DNA of 64,000 nucleotides from Marisediminicola antarctica. GTDB lineage: Bacteria > Actinomycetota > Actinomycetes > Actinomycetales > Microbacteriaceae. The notes below the pieces were generated by a model that was not told the DNA's origin, ran no database searches, and worked only from the letters and a program-made list of their open reading frames with translations. Positions 33,476-41,913 of this stretch are shown here, one piece after another; positions within the stretch are counted from its first letter, which is position 1; each line of letters starts with the position of its first letter. A program made the translations under genes and the position numbers. The DNA is taken from assembly GCF_009930795.1 (NCBI RefSeq), contig NZ_CP017146.1:1674001-1738000 (forward strand). Reading direction: 5' to 3'.

Positions 33476-33807
33476 GAGTCATCCTTCAGGGAGAGAAGCG
33501 CTGTGTCCAGGTCGTGCCAGTCCCGTTTCAGGGTGTCGGCAAGAGCGGCACCCTCCTTGCTCGTTGTGTAGAACTTGCGCGGGCGGGAATCGTCTGTGTT
33601 CCACTCGCTGGTCAGAAGGCCCTGTTTCTCGAGCCGGCGCAGAAGTGGGTACAGGGTGTTGGCGTCGACTTCGAACCCGGATTTTTCCAGCGCGTCGAGC
33701 AGCGCATAGCCGTAGTTTGGCCGACTCAGGAGCAATAGGCAGGCGAGGACGATCGTTCCCCGCCGCAGTTCTTGGCGATGGGTGGCGAGCGCTTCTTCAT
33801 TTAACAC
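33472..33807 (-). CDS. PadR family regulator
   Basis: 111 residues from GTG 33807; no Shine-Dalgarno, so the mRNA may be leaderless. Winged helix: HRQELRRGTIVLACLLLLSR, PNYGYALLDALEKSGFEVDA, NTLYPLLRRLEKQGLLTSEW, RPRKFYTTSKEGAALAD. It directly follows the operator-like site 33818-33839, and two matching sites lie at the MDR/DUF6326 promoters 2.7 kb away, which defines a small local regulon. Confidence 0.9.
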   Translation of the reverse strand: MLNEEALATHRQELRRGTIVLACLLLLSRPNYGYALLDALEKSGFEVDANTLYPLLRRLEKQGLLTSEWNTDDSRPRKFYTTSKEGAALADTLKRDWHDLDTALLSLKDDS

Positions 33808-33817
33808 AGGTACACGA

Positions 33818-33839
33818 TACTGTGCATCACACACTATAG
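33818..33839 (+). promoter_or_regulatory. Putative PadR operator, site 3
   Basis: Best dyad of the three: ATACTGTG and CACACTAT half-sites separated by 5 bp. It is 11 bp upstream of the PadR start codon, ideal for autorepression. Identical to site 1 for the first 13 bp (CACGATACTGTGC). Confidence 0.75.
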
Positions 33840-33909
33840 CAAGCCGATCACTTCCTGAACCTACGACTAATACCACCACGGTGACTGGCGGCGCACACTT
33901 CTGTCATTC

Positions 33910-34417
33910 GCGGCTGAATTGGCGGCCGAAAGCAACCCCGAATCCATCACCCTGCGTGGCCTTGCTCGATAAGCAGGCGTGACGCACTCTGCGCCGGTTC
34001 ATCACTTCGGCACCCGCGAAAAGCTGCTCACTGTATTAGCCACCGAAGGGTTCACCGCCCTCAACGAGGTTCTCGAGGCTCATCGTGACGACATACAGAT
34101 CATGGGCAATGCCTACGTCGCGTGGGCTCTGAAACATCCCGGGCACTACGCCGTGATGTGGCAGCCGCGGCTTCTCGACGAGTCATCACAGGGGCTCAGC
34201 GACGCACGGGAGCATGCCTGGATGTTACCTTTCGATGGCCGTCGCAGTTGCATCCTCAGCCAAGTCACCTTCAGCGCATGAGGCGGATGCATACGCTGCG
34301 TTTGCCATCGTTCGCGGTCTCGCCAGTATCTGGCTCAGCGCCGCTCTCACTCGGCCGGCGGATACCTCCGCTCTCACAGCGCTGGTAGTCGAGAGACTCT
34401 CTGTAGCGAATTCCTGA
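33910..34417 (+). pseudogene. TetR family regulator (WHG C-terminal type), nonsense plus frameshift
   Basis: The frame reads AAELAAESNPESITLRGLAR, then TAA, then AGVTHSAPVHHFGTREKLL, a typical TetR helix-turn-helix with a stop where a second residue of the turn should be. It continues YVAWALKHPGHYAVMWQPRL to about 34230. The expected C-terminus lies in another frame (ADAYAAFAIVRGLASIWLSA to TGA 34417). The 5' start is missing. Dead gene. Confidence 0.7.
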
Positions 34418-34558
34418 CGAGCCGCGAGCTCCCCGATGTCGAGGTAGTCGCCGCCACCCGACGTGTGCGTCACAGATCTACTCGCAGCGGTGTCCTACTT
34501 GCAGAGAACATTTTTGACCCCACTGCTTTAGGGGCCAGAACCGAGCAAGGAGACCACA

Positions 34559-35659
34559 ATGGCAACGACAGTGCTGGGAGCCGGATACGCCGGACTCATG
34601 GCAGCCAACCGGCTTGCTGGGCAGGGGGAGAATACGACATTGGTCTCTCCCAATCCCTGGTTCGTCGAACGCATTCGCCTGCACACGCTCGCCAGCGGGC
34701 GCAGAAATCATGTACGCATTCCGCTCTCGACCCTCGTGCACCCAGAGGTCGATATCGTGACCGACACTGCCGTTCTCATCGGCGAAGACACAGTTCATCT
34801 TGCCTCGGGCGACCCTCTCTCGTTCGATGTATTGATCTACGCCGTCGGATCGGGCGCACCTTCTCGACCGGGTGTGCACTCAGTCGCGTCCGAGGCGGCG
34901 GCCGCACGATTGAAACAGGCGTTGGGTGATAGGCCACAAGCATCGGTCACGGTGATCGGTGCAGGGCTTACCGGCGTCGAGGTCGCTGGGGCGATGCTCG
35001 ATGCGGGTCGCCGCGTGCGAATTATTAGCGCCTCAACGCCAGACAGGAAAGCAGCGCGCGCCCATCTGGACGAACTTCGCCGACGAGGTGCCATCGTGGA
35101 GACCGGCCGTCGCGTAGACCTTGACGATGAACTCGACGCCGACACCATCTCCATCGACGCGACGGGATTCTTCGTACCGGGCCTCGCTCGTGACTCTGGT
35201 CTCCCCACGGATGACCTCGGGCATCTCATAGTGGACGAGCAACTGACCGTGCCTGGCCACCCTCACGTACTGGGGGCCGGGGACGCAGTGCGGGTCGACT
35301 CGCCCTTCGCCGACCACCTGCGACCCGCATGTGCCACCGCGCTCCCCATGGGTGCGCACGCGGCTGACGTGATCCTCGCGCGTCAGCGCTCCGAGCCCGA
35401 ACGACCCTTCGCTATGGGATACGCGCTGCAGTGCGTCGACCTAGGCCGTGGCCGTGGCCGAGTGCAGGTATTGCACCCCAACGACTCCGAGCGTGCAATC
35501 GCTATCACGGGGTTCGCGGGTGCACAGCTCAAAGAGGCAGTGTGCCTTATGACAGTACGATGGATGATGCAAGAACGCGATCGTTCTGGCCGTTTCAGTT
35601 GGCCTGCGCCGCCGACCAGCACGCCGCCAGCCGTTGCCGCAAGCACGAGGACTGCATGA
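34559..35659 (+). CDS. FAD-dependent NAD(P)H oxidoreductase (NDH-2-like)
   Basis: 366 residues from ATG 34559. FAD dinucleotide motif at the start (VLGAGYAGLMAANRLA) and a second Rossmann motif for NAD(P) (VTVIGAGLTGVEVAGAM, about residues 130-148). A conserved VLGAGDAVRVD flavin-ribityl motif lies near 240. Resembles type II NADH:quinone oxidoreductases and related disulfide-reductase-fold enzymes. Its stop overlaps the start of a SigJ-like sigma gene (ATGA), a pairing seen in actinobacteria, where the sigma factor controls the oxidoreductase. Confidence 0.88.
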   Translation: MATTVLGAGYAGLMAANRLAGQGENTTLVSPNPWFVERIRLHTLASGRRNHVRIPLSTLVHPEVDIVTDTAVLIGEDTVHLASGDPLSFDVLIYAVGSGAPSRPGVHSVASEAAAARLKQALGDRPQASVTVIGAGLTGVEVAGAMLDAGRRVRIISASTPDRKAARAHLDELRRRGAIVETGRRVDLDDELDADTISIDATGFFVPGLARDSGLPTDDLGHLIVDEQLTVPGHPHVLGAGDAVRVDSPFADHLRPACATALPMGAHAADVILARQRSEPERPFAMGYALQCVDLGRGRGRVQVLHPNDSERAIAITGFAGAQLKEAVCLMTVRWMMQERDRSGRFSWPAPPTSTPPAVAASTRTA

Positions 35660-36519
35660 GAGAAACGGCCCACGGTTCCGTCTTCACCGCCAATAGGCCC
35701 GTCATGATGGCGGCGGCGTTCCACATCACGGGATCGCGCGACGACGCCGAAGACGTTGTGCAAAGCGCGTGGGAGACGTGGTCACGTATCGACGTCGCGA
35801 CGGTGCACAACCCGCCCGCTTTCCTTTCAGTCATGGCTGGGCGACTCGCGCTTAACGCCGTTCGCACTCAGCGACGTCGGCGCGAAACCTACCTCGGCCC
35901 GTGGCTGCCTGACCCCATCGTTGATGACGGCTCTCCGGAATGGGCGGTCCTCCATCGTGACGGCCTCGGGCAGGCGCTCGACTTCGTTCTCTCGACATTG
36001 ACACCCGAGCAGGCGACAGCGTACGTCTTGCGCAAGGTGCTCGAGGTGGACTACGAGAGCATTGCCGAGGTCGTTGAGGTGAGCCCCGCCGCCGCGCGTC
36101 AGTTAGTGTCGCGCGCGCAACGTGCTGTCACGGCATCACTGGGAACGCTGCACGGTGACCAGCGTTCTCGCGACGGCGCTGCGTTGTCGGCTCTTGCCGA
36201 CGCCGTTATCTCAGGTGACGTCATGTTAATTGCTGCACTGCTCTCTCCGGAGGCAACCCTCTACTCTGATGGTGGTGGCACCGTCAATGCCGCGCTCCGC
36301 CCGGTACACGGAGCAGAGAAAATCGCGCGATTCCTCGTCGGGATCGCTGCGCAGCCCGGCGTCGTGCTGGTTCCGTCGGTCATCAACGGCAGCGCCGGGC
36401 TTGTGATTCAGGAGGGGGCGAACGTCACCACCACTATCTCGCTTCGCGCCGGGCTAGATGGAATCGTGGCGATGTACTTCGTGCGCAATCCCGACAAGCT
36501 CCGTCGCGTGCAGCCCTGA
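35656..36519 (+). CDS. SigJ-like (ECF41) RNA polymerase sigma factor
   Basis: 287 residues from ATG 35656. Region 2: VFTANRPVMMAAAFHITGSR, DDAEDVVQSAWETWSRID. Region 4: LSTLTPEQATAYVLRKVLEV, DYESIAEVVEVSPAAARQLV. The last about 100 residues form a SnoaL/NTF2-like domain (ALADAVISGDVMLIAALLSP, VNAALRPVHGAEKIARFL), the fused regulatory domain that defines ECF41/SigJ sigma factors. It is coupled to the upstream oxidoreductase, whose promoter it may drive. Confidence 0.9.
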   Translation: MRETAHGSVFTANRPVMMAAAFHITGSRDDAEDVVQSAWETWSRIDVATVHNPPAFLSVMAGRLALNAVRTQRRRRETYLGPWLPDPIVDDGSPEWAVLHRDGLGQALDFVLSTLTPEQATAYVLRKVLEVDYESIAEVVEVSPAAARQLVSRAQRAVTASLGTLHGDQRSRDGAALSALADAVISGDVMLIAALLSPEATLYSDGGGTVNAALRPVHGAEKIARFLVGIAAQPGVVLVPSVINGSAGLVIQEGANVTTTISLRAGLDGIVAMYFVRNPDKLRRVQP

Positions 36520-36521
36520 GG

Positions 36522-37265
36522 TCATCCAACTTTGGGTGCTCTTGGCCGGCGCCGGGCTTGAGCTTCCCCCGATGCCATTCGGCCGGTTCGCTCGGCTACT
36601 GCGATCGTCAATGGGACGAGGAGCCGATACGGCCACCGTAGTAGTCGAGCTGGGATGCGACTATGGCGCTCCTCAAGAGCGACGCGTGCCCGGAGGTGTT
36701 CTTTTGGGCCGAGGGTGCCCGGTGGTTCGGTGAAGTGGATTTCGAGCGCACAGAAGTGCTTGACACTCTTGTAACCGTATTGCGAAGGGCTCACGAGCCG
36801 GAGAGGTGCCCCGTGGCGGATCTCGAGTGGCTGCCCGTGCATTGCACTGGCCACCAGCACGTCTGGGCCCAGCAGGTCGTCCAGTGTGTACACAGCGCGG
36901 AATTCATCCGCACCGATGGCGACAACGTACGCAGCGTGGTCCGGGCAGCGCGGAGCGATGAGCTGTTTCCAGACGGCCGTCATCGGCGGTCCCGTCCAGC
37001 GGACTTGGCGATGAGTCCACGTGGTCACACAATGAAAGTCTGAGGTCTGCTCGCGGGGACCGATTCTCGCAAGATCGTTGGCGGTAAGTGTGAACGGCGT
37101 GATTCCCTCGCCTCGAACTTCGATCCGTGCCGGGCCTACTGACAATGGTGGCCGGAGCAACGGGTTATCGCTGAATCTGGGAAAAATGTCGAGACGTCTC
37201 TGGCCGGGTGGGAGCCCTGGCGCACGGCGTGGCCACGTTGAGCGCAGCGAGGCTACCCAGTTCAT
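36522..37265 (-). CDS. Sulfite-oxidase-like molybdopterin oxidoreductase domain protein
   Basis: 247 residues from ATG 37265. The Mo-cofactor domain shows FTLTANDLARI, DFHCVTTWTHRQVRW (Cys79, the predicted Mo thiolate), VVAIGADEFRAVYTLDDLLG, and HGAPLRLVSPSQYGYKSVKH. No Tat signal is visible in this start, so it may be cytoplasmic, unlike MsrP. It overlaps the upstream DUF3995 gene by 4 bp; the membrane protein may be its electron partner. It is convergent with the SigJ-like gene. Confidence 0.85.
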   Translation of the reverse strand: MNWVASLRSTWPRRAPGLPPGQRRLDIFPRFSDNPLLRPPLSVGPARIEVRGEGITPFTLTANDLARIGPREQTSDFHCVTTWTHRQVRWTGPPMTAVWKQLIAPRCPDHAAYVVAIGADEFRAVYTLDDLLGPDVLVASAMHGQPLEIRHGAPLRLVSPSQYGYKSVKHFCALEIHFTEPPGTLGPKEHLRARVALEERHSRIPARLLRWPYRLLVPLTIAVAERTGRMASGEAQARRRPRAPKVG

Positions 37266-37705
37266 CGGCGTCCACCGATCGCCGCGCATACGCCGAGAAC
37301 TATGCACAGCGGCGAATACAGGCGACGGTCCCAGTGGCGGTATTCTGGGCTCGCTTTGCCCCCGGGTAGAGATGACCAAACAAGGCCGCTGGCGCCGCGT
37401 GCCAGTAGGGTGCCTGCCACGGCTTTCATGCCGAGCCGCACGAGCCGCGAGTGCGAAGGCGCCGGTCTACTTGCCAACACGGCGATCAAACTCGCACCCA
37501 TGAGGGAGATGGCGACGATGGCTGTCAGCGGTCGGCTGGGGAAGGGTCCTCGGCCGACCACCAGATCGGCGAGCTCGTCGTAGTCTTTGGCCGGCCAGCT
37601 GGACCCTGACGCCCAGAGAATGTGGAGAGCCGCAGCGGCTGCCAAACCGGCTGCTGCAATCGCGCCGGCCACCAGATGAATTTCCGTACCCTGCCGTATG
37701 TTCAT
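37262..37705 (-). CDS. DUF3995 membrane protein
   Basis: 147 residues from ATG 37705 (ATG 37711 is also possible). Four helices: EIHLVAGAIAAAGLAAAAAL with ALHILWASGSSWPA, LTAIVAISLMGASLIAVLAS, VAGTLLARGASGLVWSS, YSPLCIVLGVCAAIG. The HxxWAxG.xWP motif is diagnostic of DUF3995. Its start codon lies at the edge of a TetR-type palindrome shared with the divergent regulator, and its stop overlaps the Mo-oxidoreductase start. Confidence 0.85.
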   Translation of the reverse strand: MNIRQGTEIHLVAGAIAAAGLAAAAALHILWASGSSWPAKDYDELADLVVGRGPFPSRPLTAIVAISLMGASLIAVLASRPAPSHSRLVRLGMKAVAGTLLARGASGLVWSSLPGGKASPEYRHWDRRLYSPLCIVLGVCAAIGGRR

Positions 37706-37707
37706 TC

Positions 37708-37725
37708 CCATACGATAGCGTATGG
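37708..37725. promoter_or_regulatory. TetR operator overlapping both start codons
   Basis: CCATACGATAGCGTATGG, 7-bp arms with an ATAG spacer, occupies the gap between divergent starts 37705 and 37722. With so little space both mRNAs must be leaderless or nearly so, and a bound TetR dimer would block both start regions at once. Confidence 0.75.
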
Positions 37726-38366
37726 TGATGAACTCAAGCAATCGCCTCACCGCCGACGATTGGGCCAAGGCGGCACTAGATGTCATCGCTACCGCTGGAG
37801 TGGACCAAGTCACTATCGAAGGGCTGGGTCGCGACTTAGGTGTGACCAAGGGGAGCTTCTACTGGCACTTCGCAAACCGCCAGGCGTTGATCGCCGCCGC
37901 CCTCGACCTGTGGGAGCGGCGGGCGACTGTCGAGGTCATCGAGCAACTCATGAAGATCGTGGACCCGGTGGCTCGCCTTCGGGTCCTGTTCGAAATCAGC
38001 CTGGGGGATGCCGTGGATGGTCCTCTCGATGCTGCGCTGGTCGCGGCGGTAAACGACCCTGTCGTCGGGGTGACGGTGCGAAGCGTGACCCGTCGTCGTA
38101 TTGAGTTTCTGGAGCAACTTTTCACCGATATGGCTCTATCGGCGTCTGAGGCAGCGATTCGGGCGCGTATCGCCTACTCCGCCTACGTCGGCCACTTCCT
38201 CGTTAGCCGAGCACTCGACGACGCAGTTGATCTCGATGGATTCTTGAACGGCTACATTGACCAGCTCGTCGCTTCGCTCGCCGCTGACAGTCCGGCGAGC
38301 GCGGCGGGCGACGGATCAGCTGTTGGGCTCGCCGATGACCGCGCTGGGCAGAAAGATCGCCGTTAG
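37722..38366 (+). CDS. TetR family regulator
   Basis: 214 residues from ATG 37722 (ATG 37728 is also possible). Helix-turn-helix: DDWAKAALDVIATAGVDQVT, IEGLGRDLGVTKGSFYWHFA, NRQALIAAALDLWERRATVE. The C-terminal ligand domain has LGDAVDGPLDAALVAAVNDP and ARIAYSAYVGHFLVSRALD. Probably represses the divergent DUF3995/Mo-oxidoreductase operon and itself through the palindrome at its own start codon. Confidence 0.88.
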   Translation: MVMNSSNRLTADDWAKAALDVIATAGVDQVTIEGLGRDLGVTKGSFYWHFANRQALIAAALDLWERRATVEVIEQLMKIVDPVARLRVLFEISLGDAVDGPLDAALVAAVNDPVVGVTVRSVTRRRIEFLEQLFTDMALSASEAAIRARIAYSAYVGHFLVSRALDDAVDLDGFLNGYIDQLVASLAADSPASAAGDGSAVGLADDRAGQKDRR

Positions 38367-38799
38367 GGCGCTCTGCCTTCCAGCTACGTGAGAGAACAAG
38401 CCCCGCATTGTGTATGTGCAGCGGTCTTGCGAGGGGGAGTCGACCTCAAGAAGCTAACTCGACAAACGTCAATAGAGACGAGTCTTGTCTTGTTAGAGAA
38501 CCATCGTGAGGGCCCACTTCAGCGGCTGAGGTGAAAGTCCAGTTCGAGCCAACACGTTGGGAAGCCGGGCAATGACCAAAGTGCGACGCCAGGGAATGCT
38601 TTGACGAGGCCGGTTGTCCGAACTAGGTGGCGAAAGTCCGAACTGTCGTGTCACGCGACAAATGTTGTCGCGTGCCACGGTAGTCCGGACAAATTGCCAA
38701 CTCCGGACACCCGGGATTCCGGGGGAGTGGGCGTTCTCGCCTAACCGAGTTTTGCCACGGTACTTCGGACAAGCGCGGGCAAGGGGGTTTTGTTGTGCG
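38367..38799. other. Gene-free stretch with hairpin and short repeats
   Basis: No credible gene on either strand. It contains a perfect 10-bp hairpin (CACGCGACAA-ATG-TTGTCGCGTG, 38652-38674) and repeated motifs: GCCACGGTA followed by TCCGGACAA or TTCGGACAA at 38675 and 38752, and GTCCGAACT twice near 38610-38645. This could be a recombination site or the edge of a lost element. Confidence 0.4.
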
Positions 38800-39171
38800 C
38801 TAGGGGAGCTGCCTTCTGCGCGCCAGCACGATGAAGATGGCGATTCCAGCGACAGTGGCCGCTGTGCCAAGGATGAAGGGGATCGTTGCGCTCCAGTCAG
38901 GAAGGGCCGTGACAAAACCAAGGCCGTCGGCTCGCTCCCACGAACACGCACGTCCGAGGGGGATCCATGAGAAGTAGCCGCGGACTTCGACGGCTTCGGA
39001 GACGAGTGCGTAAGGGGGTGAGTCGCGGAATGGACCTTCGACGAGGCATTTGTATTGCACGCCCGACCAATAAGCAGTGATCCATCTCGAGCTGACCCAT
39101 GTCACGGGGAACAAGCATCCACCCGCGAACAGAGTTCGCCCAAGGTTGAGCATGCGTCGATTCGGCGTCAT
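38800..39171 (-). CDS. Small membrane protein, hypothetical
   Basis: 123 residues. Two helices (LFAGGCLFPVTWVSSRWITA and TIPFILGTAATVAGIAIFIV) bracket an extracellular loop with two cysteines (YKCLVEGPF and GRACSWERAD). No family recognised. It is flanked by a 14-bp direct repeat (ACTTCGGACAAGCG at 38762 and 39279), so it may have been inserted into the neighbouring broken permease gene region. Confidence 0.55.
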   Translation of the reverse strand: MTPNRRMLNLGRTLFAGGCLFPVTWVSSRWITAYWSGVQYKCLVEGPFRDSPPYALVSEAVEVRGYFSWIPLGRACSWERADGLGFVTALPDWSATIPFILGTAATVAGIAIFIVLARRRQLP

Positions 39172-39183
39172 CGTCCGACGTTA

Positions 39184-39706
39184 GCGGATCCGGAACTCCG
39201 ACGAGATCGCTTTCTGTCGCACGGGGCTGGCCATATCGCGCGCCCTGCGAGTCGACGGCGTCGGCCTTTCGCAGGACAACTTCGGACAAGCGGGAGCGGG
39301 CGGGCTTGCTGATGCGCAGGCAGCACCTCTAGACGCGCGGTACCGCCTTAGGAGAACAAGGTTCTTCCAATGGGTGCCAATCGTATTGGGAGGGGCGCTG
39401 GTGATCGTTATCCTCATGACTTGGTGGTCCCGGCGCGCTGACTACGCGAACTATCGTGCATTCGGCTTGACTGCTCCGCAGATGATCTTGCTACTTACCA
39501 CGGAAACGGCGCTGACTTTCTGGCTGCCCATCGTGGTGGGATCTAGTCTCGCCTGTCTCGCGCTTGCTCCCTGGATCAGTCCCGTGACGGCACGGCTGTT
39601 GGCGGGCGATTACGGGACACTTCTGCTGACAGTGAGCCTGACGCCAATGCTGGGCGCTTTGCTGCTCGGGCGTCGATCCGCGTTTGAAGTCGCTAAGGGC
39701 GGATGA
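39184..39706 (+). pseudogene. FtsX-like permease, 5'-truncated
   Basis: An open frame without start from 39184 encodes TGLAISRALRVDGVGLSQDN, then WVPIVLGGALVIVILMTWWS, RRADYANYRAFGLTAPQMIL, LLTTETALTFWLPIVVGSSL and LLLGRRSAFEVAKGG, ending TGA 39706. The motif RRADYANYRAFGLTAPQM matches the cytoplasmic coupling loop of FtsX/MacB permeases, followed by the last two helices. The 5' two thirds are missing. Confidence 0.6.
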
Positions 39707-39837
39707 TCGTGTCGAGCGGCCAGGCCTGCACGAATGCTTACGGTTCGCGGAAGCAGAGTTGCCCCCGCGTTCTCGGGTTGGCTTTGTCAGATAAGTCTGA
39801 ACGGCCACGGCAAGTCGCGGCCGACTTACAATAAGCC

Positions 39838-40383
39838 ATGCCTGCTGAATTCTCACCCGCGGGATGGTACCCCGATCCTGGGAGCCCTGTCCGGCAACGA
39901 TGGTGGGACGGTGTCGGATGGACGAACTGGTCTCGGGTAGTCAGCGATGATCCCTTCACCAGCCCGTCATCAGATGGTGTTCGAGTCAAGCCCGTGCAGG
40001 GCTCGACCTCTTTCGTTTGGTGGATAGCGACTTGTCCACTGTGGATCGCGATGAGCTTGTTCGTCACTTTCGGATTCTCGCTGGCGTCACCTCTCGCTGG
40101 GGTCGTGTTCTCGGGATTGCCCGTTGTCTTCGCAGTTGCGCTCTTTGTGCTCGCCGCGGCGGACCGCGATCAGCTCAGAGGTCGCGGTTGCTTGAGTGCT
40201 GCGTCGCCATTCTGGATACTGCTCTCCCCCATCGGCTATCTCGCTGTGCGCTGGCTGACCGTGCGGCAGTACGGCGGTAGTGGGAGCTCACCATTGATCG
40301 CTTTGGCAGCGCAGCTAGTGTTGCTTTCGGCGATTTTTATGGTGTGGAGTGGCCTGCTTGGTTTCGGGGACATGTCGAACTGA
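39838..40383 (+). CDS. DUF2510 domain membrane protein
   Basis: 181 residues. The N-terminal DUF2510 motif (SPAGWYPDPGSPVRQRWWDG, VGWTNWSR), a Trp-rich beta module common at the ends of actinobacterial membrane proteins, is followed by four helices (IATCPLWIAMSLFVTFGFSL to LIALAAQLVLLSAIFMVWSG). Function unknown. No ribosome-binding site stands out. Confidence 0.82.
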   Translation: MPAEFSPAGWYPDPGSPVRQRWWDGVGWTNWSRVVSDDPFTSPSSDGVRVKPVQGSTSFVWWIATCPLWIAMSLFVTFGFSLASPLAGVVFSGLPVVFAVALFVLAAADRDQLRGRGCLSAASPFWILLSPIGYLAVRWLTVRQYGGSGSSPLIALAAQLVLLSAIFMVWSGLLGFGDMSN

Positions 40384-40458
40384 ATGTAATGGCATCAATC
40401 GGCCGCCCGCAGGCGTCCTGCTCTTCGGTCCTGAGGCCCCCAATATTGCCCCGTGAGG

Positions 40459-40548
40459 GGACGATCACCGGGCGGCATTTGAGGAGCTCGCGAAAGTGTG
40501 ATCGAGGCTGGATTTCGGTGTTGCCCAGGTGCCCGCAGGGGAACCTCT
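40459..40548 (+). repeat. Dispersed ~90-bp intergenic repeat, copy 1
   Basis: Begins GGACGATCACCGGGCGGC and ends GGTGCCCGCAGGGGAACCTC, the two conserved blocks being 69 bp apart. Related copies at 41672-41760, 56231-56319 and 60266-60355 keep the same spacing. All are outside genes. Part of the first block forms a GC-rich stem. Confidence 0.65.
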
Positions 40549-40844
40549 CCGGGGTTGTCCCCGGCGGTCGTGCTGTTGTCAGTGCTCATCGTGATCATCC
40601 GTTCTGTCAGGCGAGAGACCATGCGTAGATTTCAGGGGACCGTTCTATCACCGCAGCCGAATGAAGTGAGCGTGAGAGGCAAAGGTCCCGGTCACGGAAA
40701 TCTCCATTCCGTCGATCGCGCACCGGCTCCCCGGCTTGCCAGGAACGCTTAGAATTTACCTGCTGGCTTGCTCGGTGGATGGGGAACTCCACGGGCAGGG
40801 AAACCTATCCCGCTTTAATTGCCGGCAGAACTGGGAGGAAGTTC

Positions 40845-41270
40845 ATGCTGTCGATCGCCTATGTGAGCTCTGCCACCGGGCCGGTATCAGATGACGAAAT
40901 CGCGAACGTGTTGATGCGCTCACGTGCCAACAACGAACGTGATGGCATCACGGGGGCCCTTCTCTATCATCGCGGCCGCTATATCCAGATCGTCGAGGGA
41001 CCGGACGAGATCGTGCGGACCCGGTTCGAAGCGATCGCCGCCGACCCTCGGCATCACGTCGTCGACAAGATGCGCGAGCAGTTCATCGCGGACCGCCAAT
41101 TTCCGGAATGGACCATGGGATTCCGTGCGCTATCCGACGAATCGGTGAAGGAGCTGGACGGGTTCGAGGACTTCTTCAACAGGAGCGGCAAAGCCCGGCT
41201 CGAGCATGCGGAGAACGAGGCCCAGCAATTTCTGGAATGGCTCGGCGAATACTGGCTTCCCCGGCGCTAG
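40845..41270 (+). CDS. BLUF domain blue-light photoreceptor
   Basis: 141 residues from ATG 40845 with GGGAGGAAG upstream. All flavin-pocket residues fit AppA numbering: Tyr6, Asn30 (RANNERDGITG), Gln48 (RYIQIVEG), Trp89 and Met91 (FPEWTMGF). The light-driven hydrogen-bond switch between Tyr, Gln and FAD should therefore be intact. It is a short single-domain type with a C-terminal helical cap (FEDFFNRSGKARLEHAENEA) and no output domain, so it must signal by protein contact. Partner unknown; no regulator gene adjoins. Confidence 0.93.
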   Translation: MLSIAYVSSATGPVSDDEIANVLMRSRANNERDGITGALLYHRGRYIQIVEGPDEIVRTRFEAIAADPRHHVVDKMREQFIADRQFPEWTMGFRALSDESVKELDGFEDFFNRSGKARLEHAENEAQQFLEWLGEYWLPRR

Positions 41271-41652
41271 ACCAGCGCGATCTGAGCAGAGACCGGCGTC
41301 ATTTCACCGTCGCTACCGCGCGTGCGAGCAACCGGAGGAAATCTTCCGTCGGCTCCGAATACTTGGCCACCGTTCCCAGGGACACCACCCCTTCTTGAGC
41401 GAGGGCAGTCTGTTCTTGACCTTGGCTTTGCCGTTGACGGCCCGCCACGAGTCAGCACACCGAGTGGCCGAGCTCGCGATGCCCACCGACGAACTGAACA
41501 GTTCCCTCGCGGTCAGATACTTGTCGCTTCGCGCCCCCTCGGCGCCGACCTGAAGGGCGGCCCCGACGCAGTCGACGAGCGCCTTGCGTCACGCATCCAG
41601 GGTTGCAGAAGTTGAACTAAGGATCAAAGCCGCTGAGGCTGGCTATCGACAT

Positions 41653-41695
41653 CGAAAGCCGCCCGCAAGCCGGTCGATCACCGGGCGGCTTTTCG
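41653..41695 (+). terminator. Rho-independent terminator
   Basis: Stem CGAAAGCCGCCCG with CGGGCGGCTTTTCG (one unpaired T) around a 16-nt loop; a TTTT run closes the stem. It lies 380 bp past the BLUF stop. The right half is also the first block of the dispersed repeat family. Confidence 0.65.
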
Positions 41696-41760
41696 GTCAT
41701 CGCGAGAGCACGCTCTAGACCACTTTTCGCACGGATCGGCCGCCCGCAAGCCGACCCCTA
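41672..41760 (+). repeat. Dispersed ~90-bp intergenic repeat, copy 2 (diverged)
   Basis: Shares GGTCGATCACCGGGCGGC at its start and GCCCGCAAGCCGACCCCT at its end at the same spacing as the other copies. The middle is diverged. Confidence 0.5.
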
Positions 41761-41913
41761 TGCGGGACGCATTCTGCCATGGTGTGTTCCGAGCGGGGCG
41801 TCGTCCTCACCACGGCGTCACGTCTTCTGCACGCCTCTTGATGGGGACCTCAGCGGGCATGAGGTCGCATTGGCTTGTTCTGGCATTTGTTACTGCGCGC
41901 ATCTAAGCTTGAT

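Larger units (their letters stand above)
41271..41913. other. Gene-free stretch after the BLUF gene
   Basis: Frames here are short and lack recognisable features. It holds the terminator at 41653-41695 and a diverged copy of the ~90-bp repeat (41672-41760). Confidence 0.5.
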
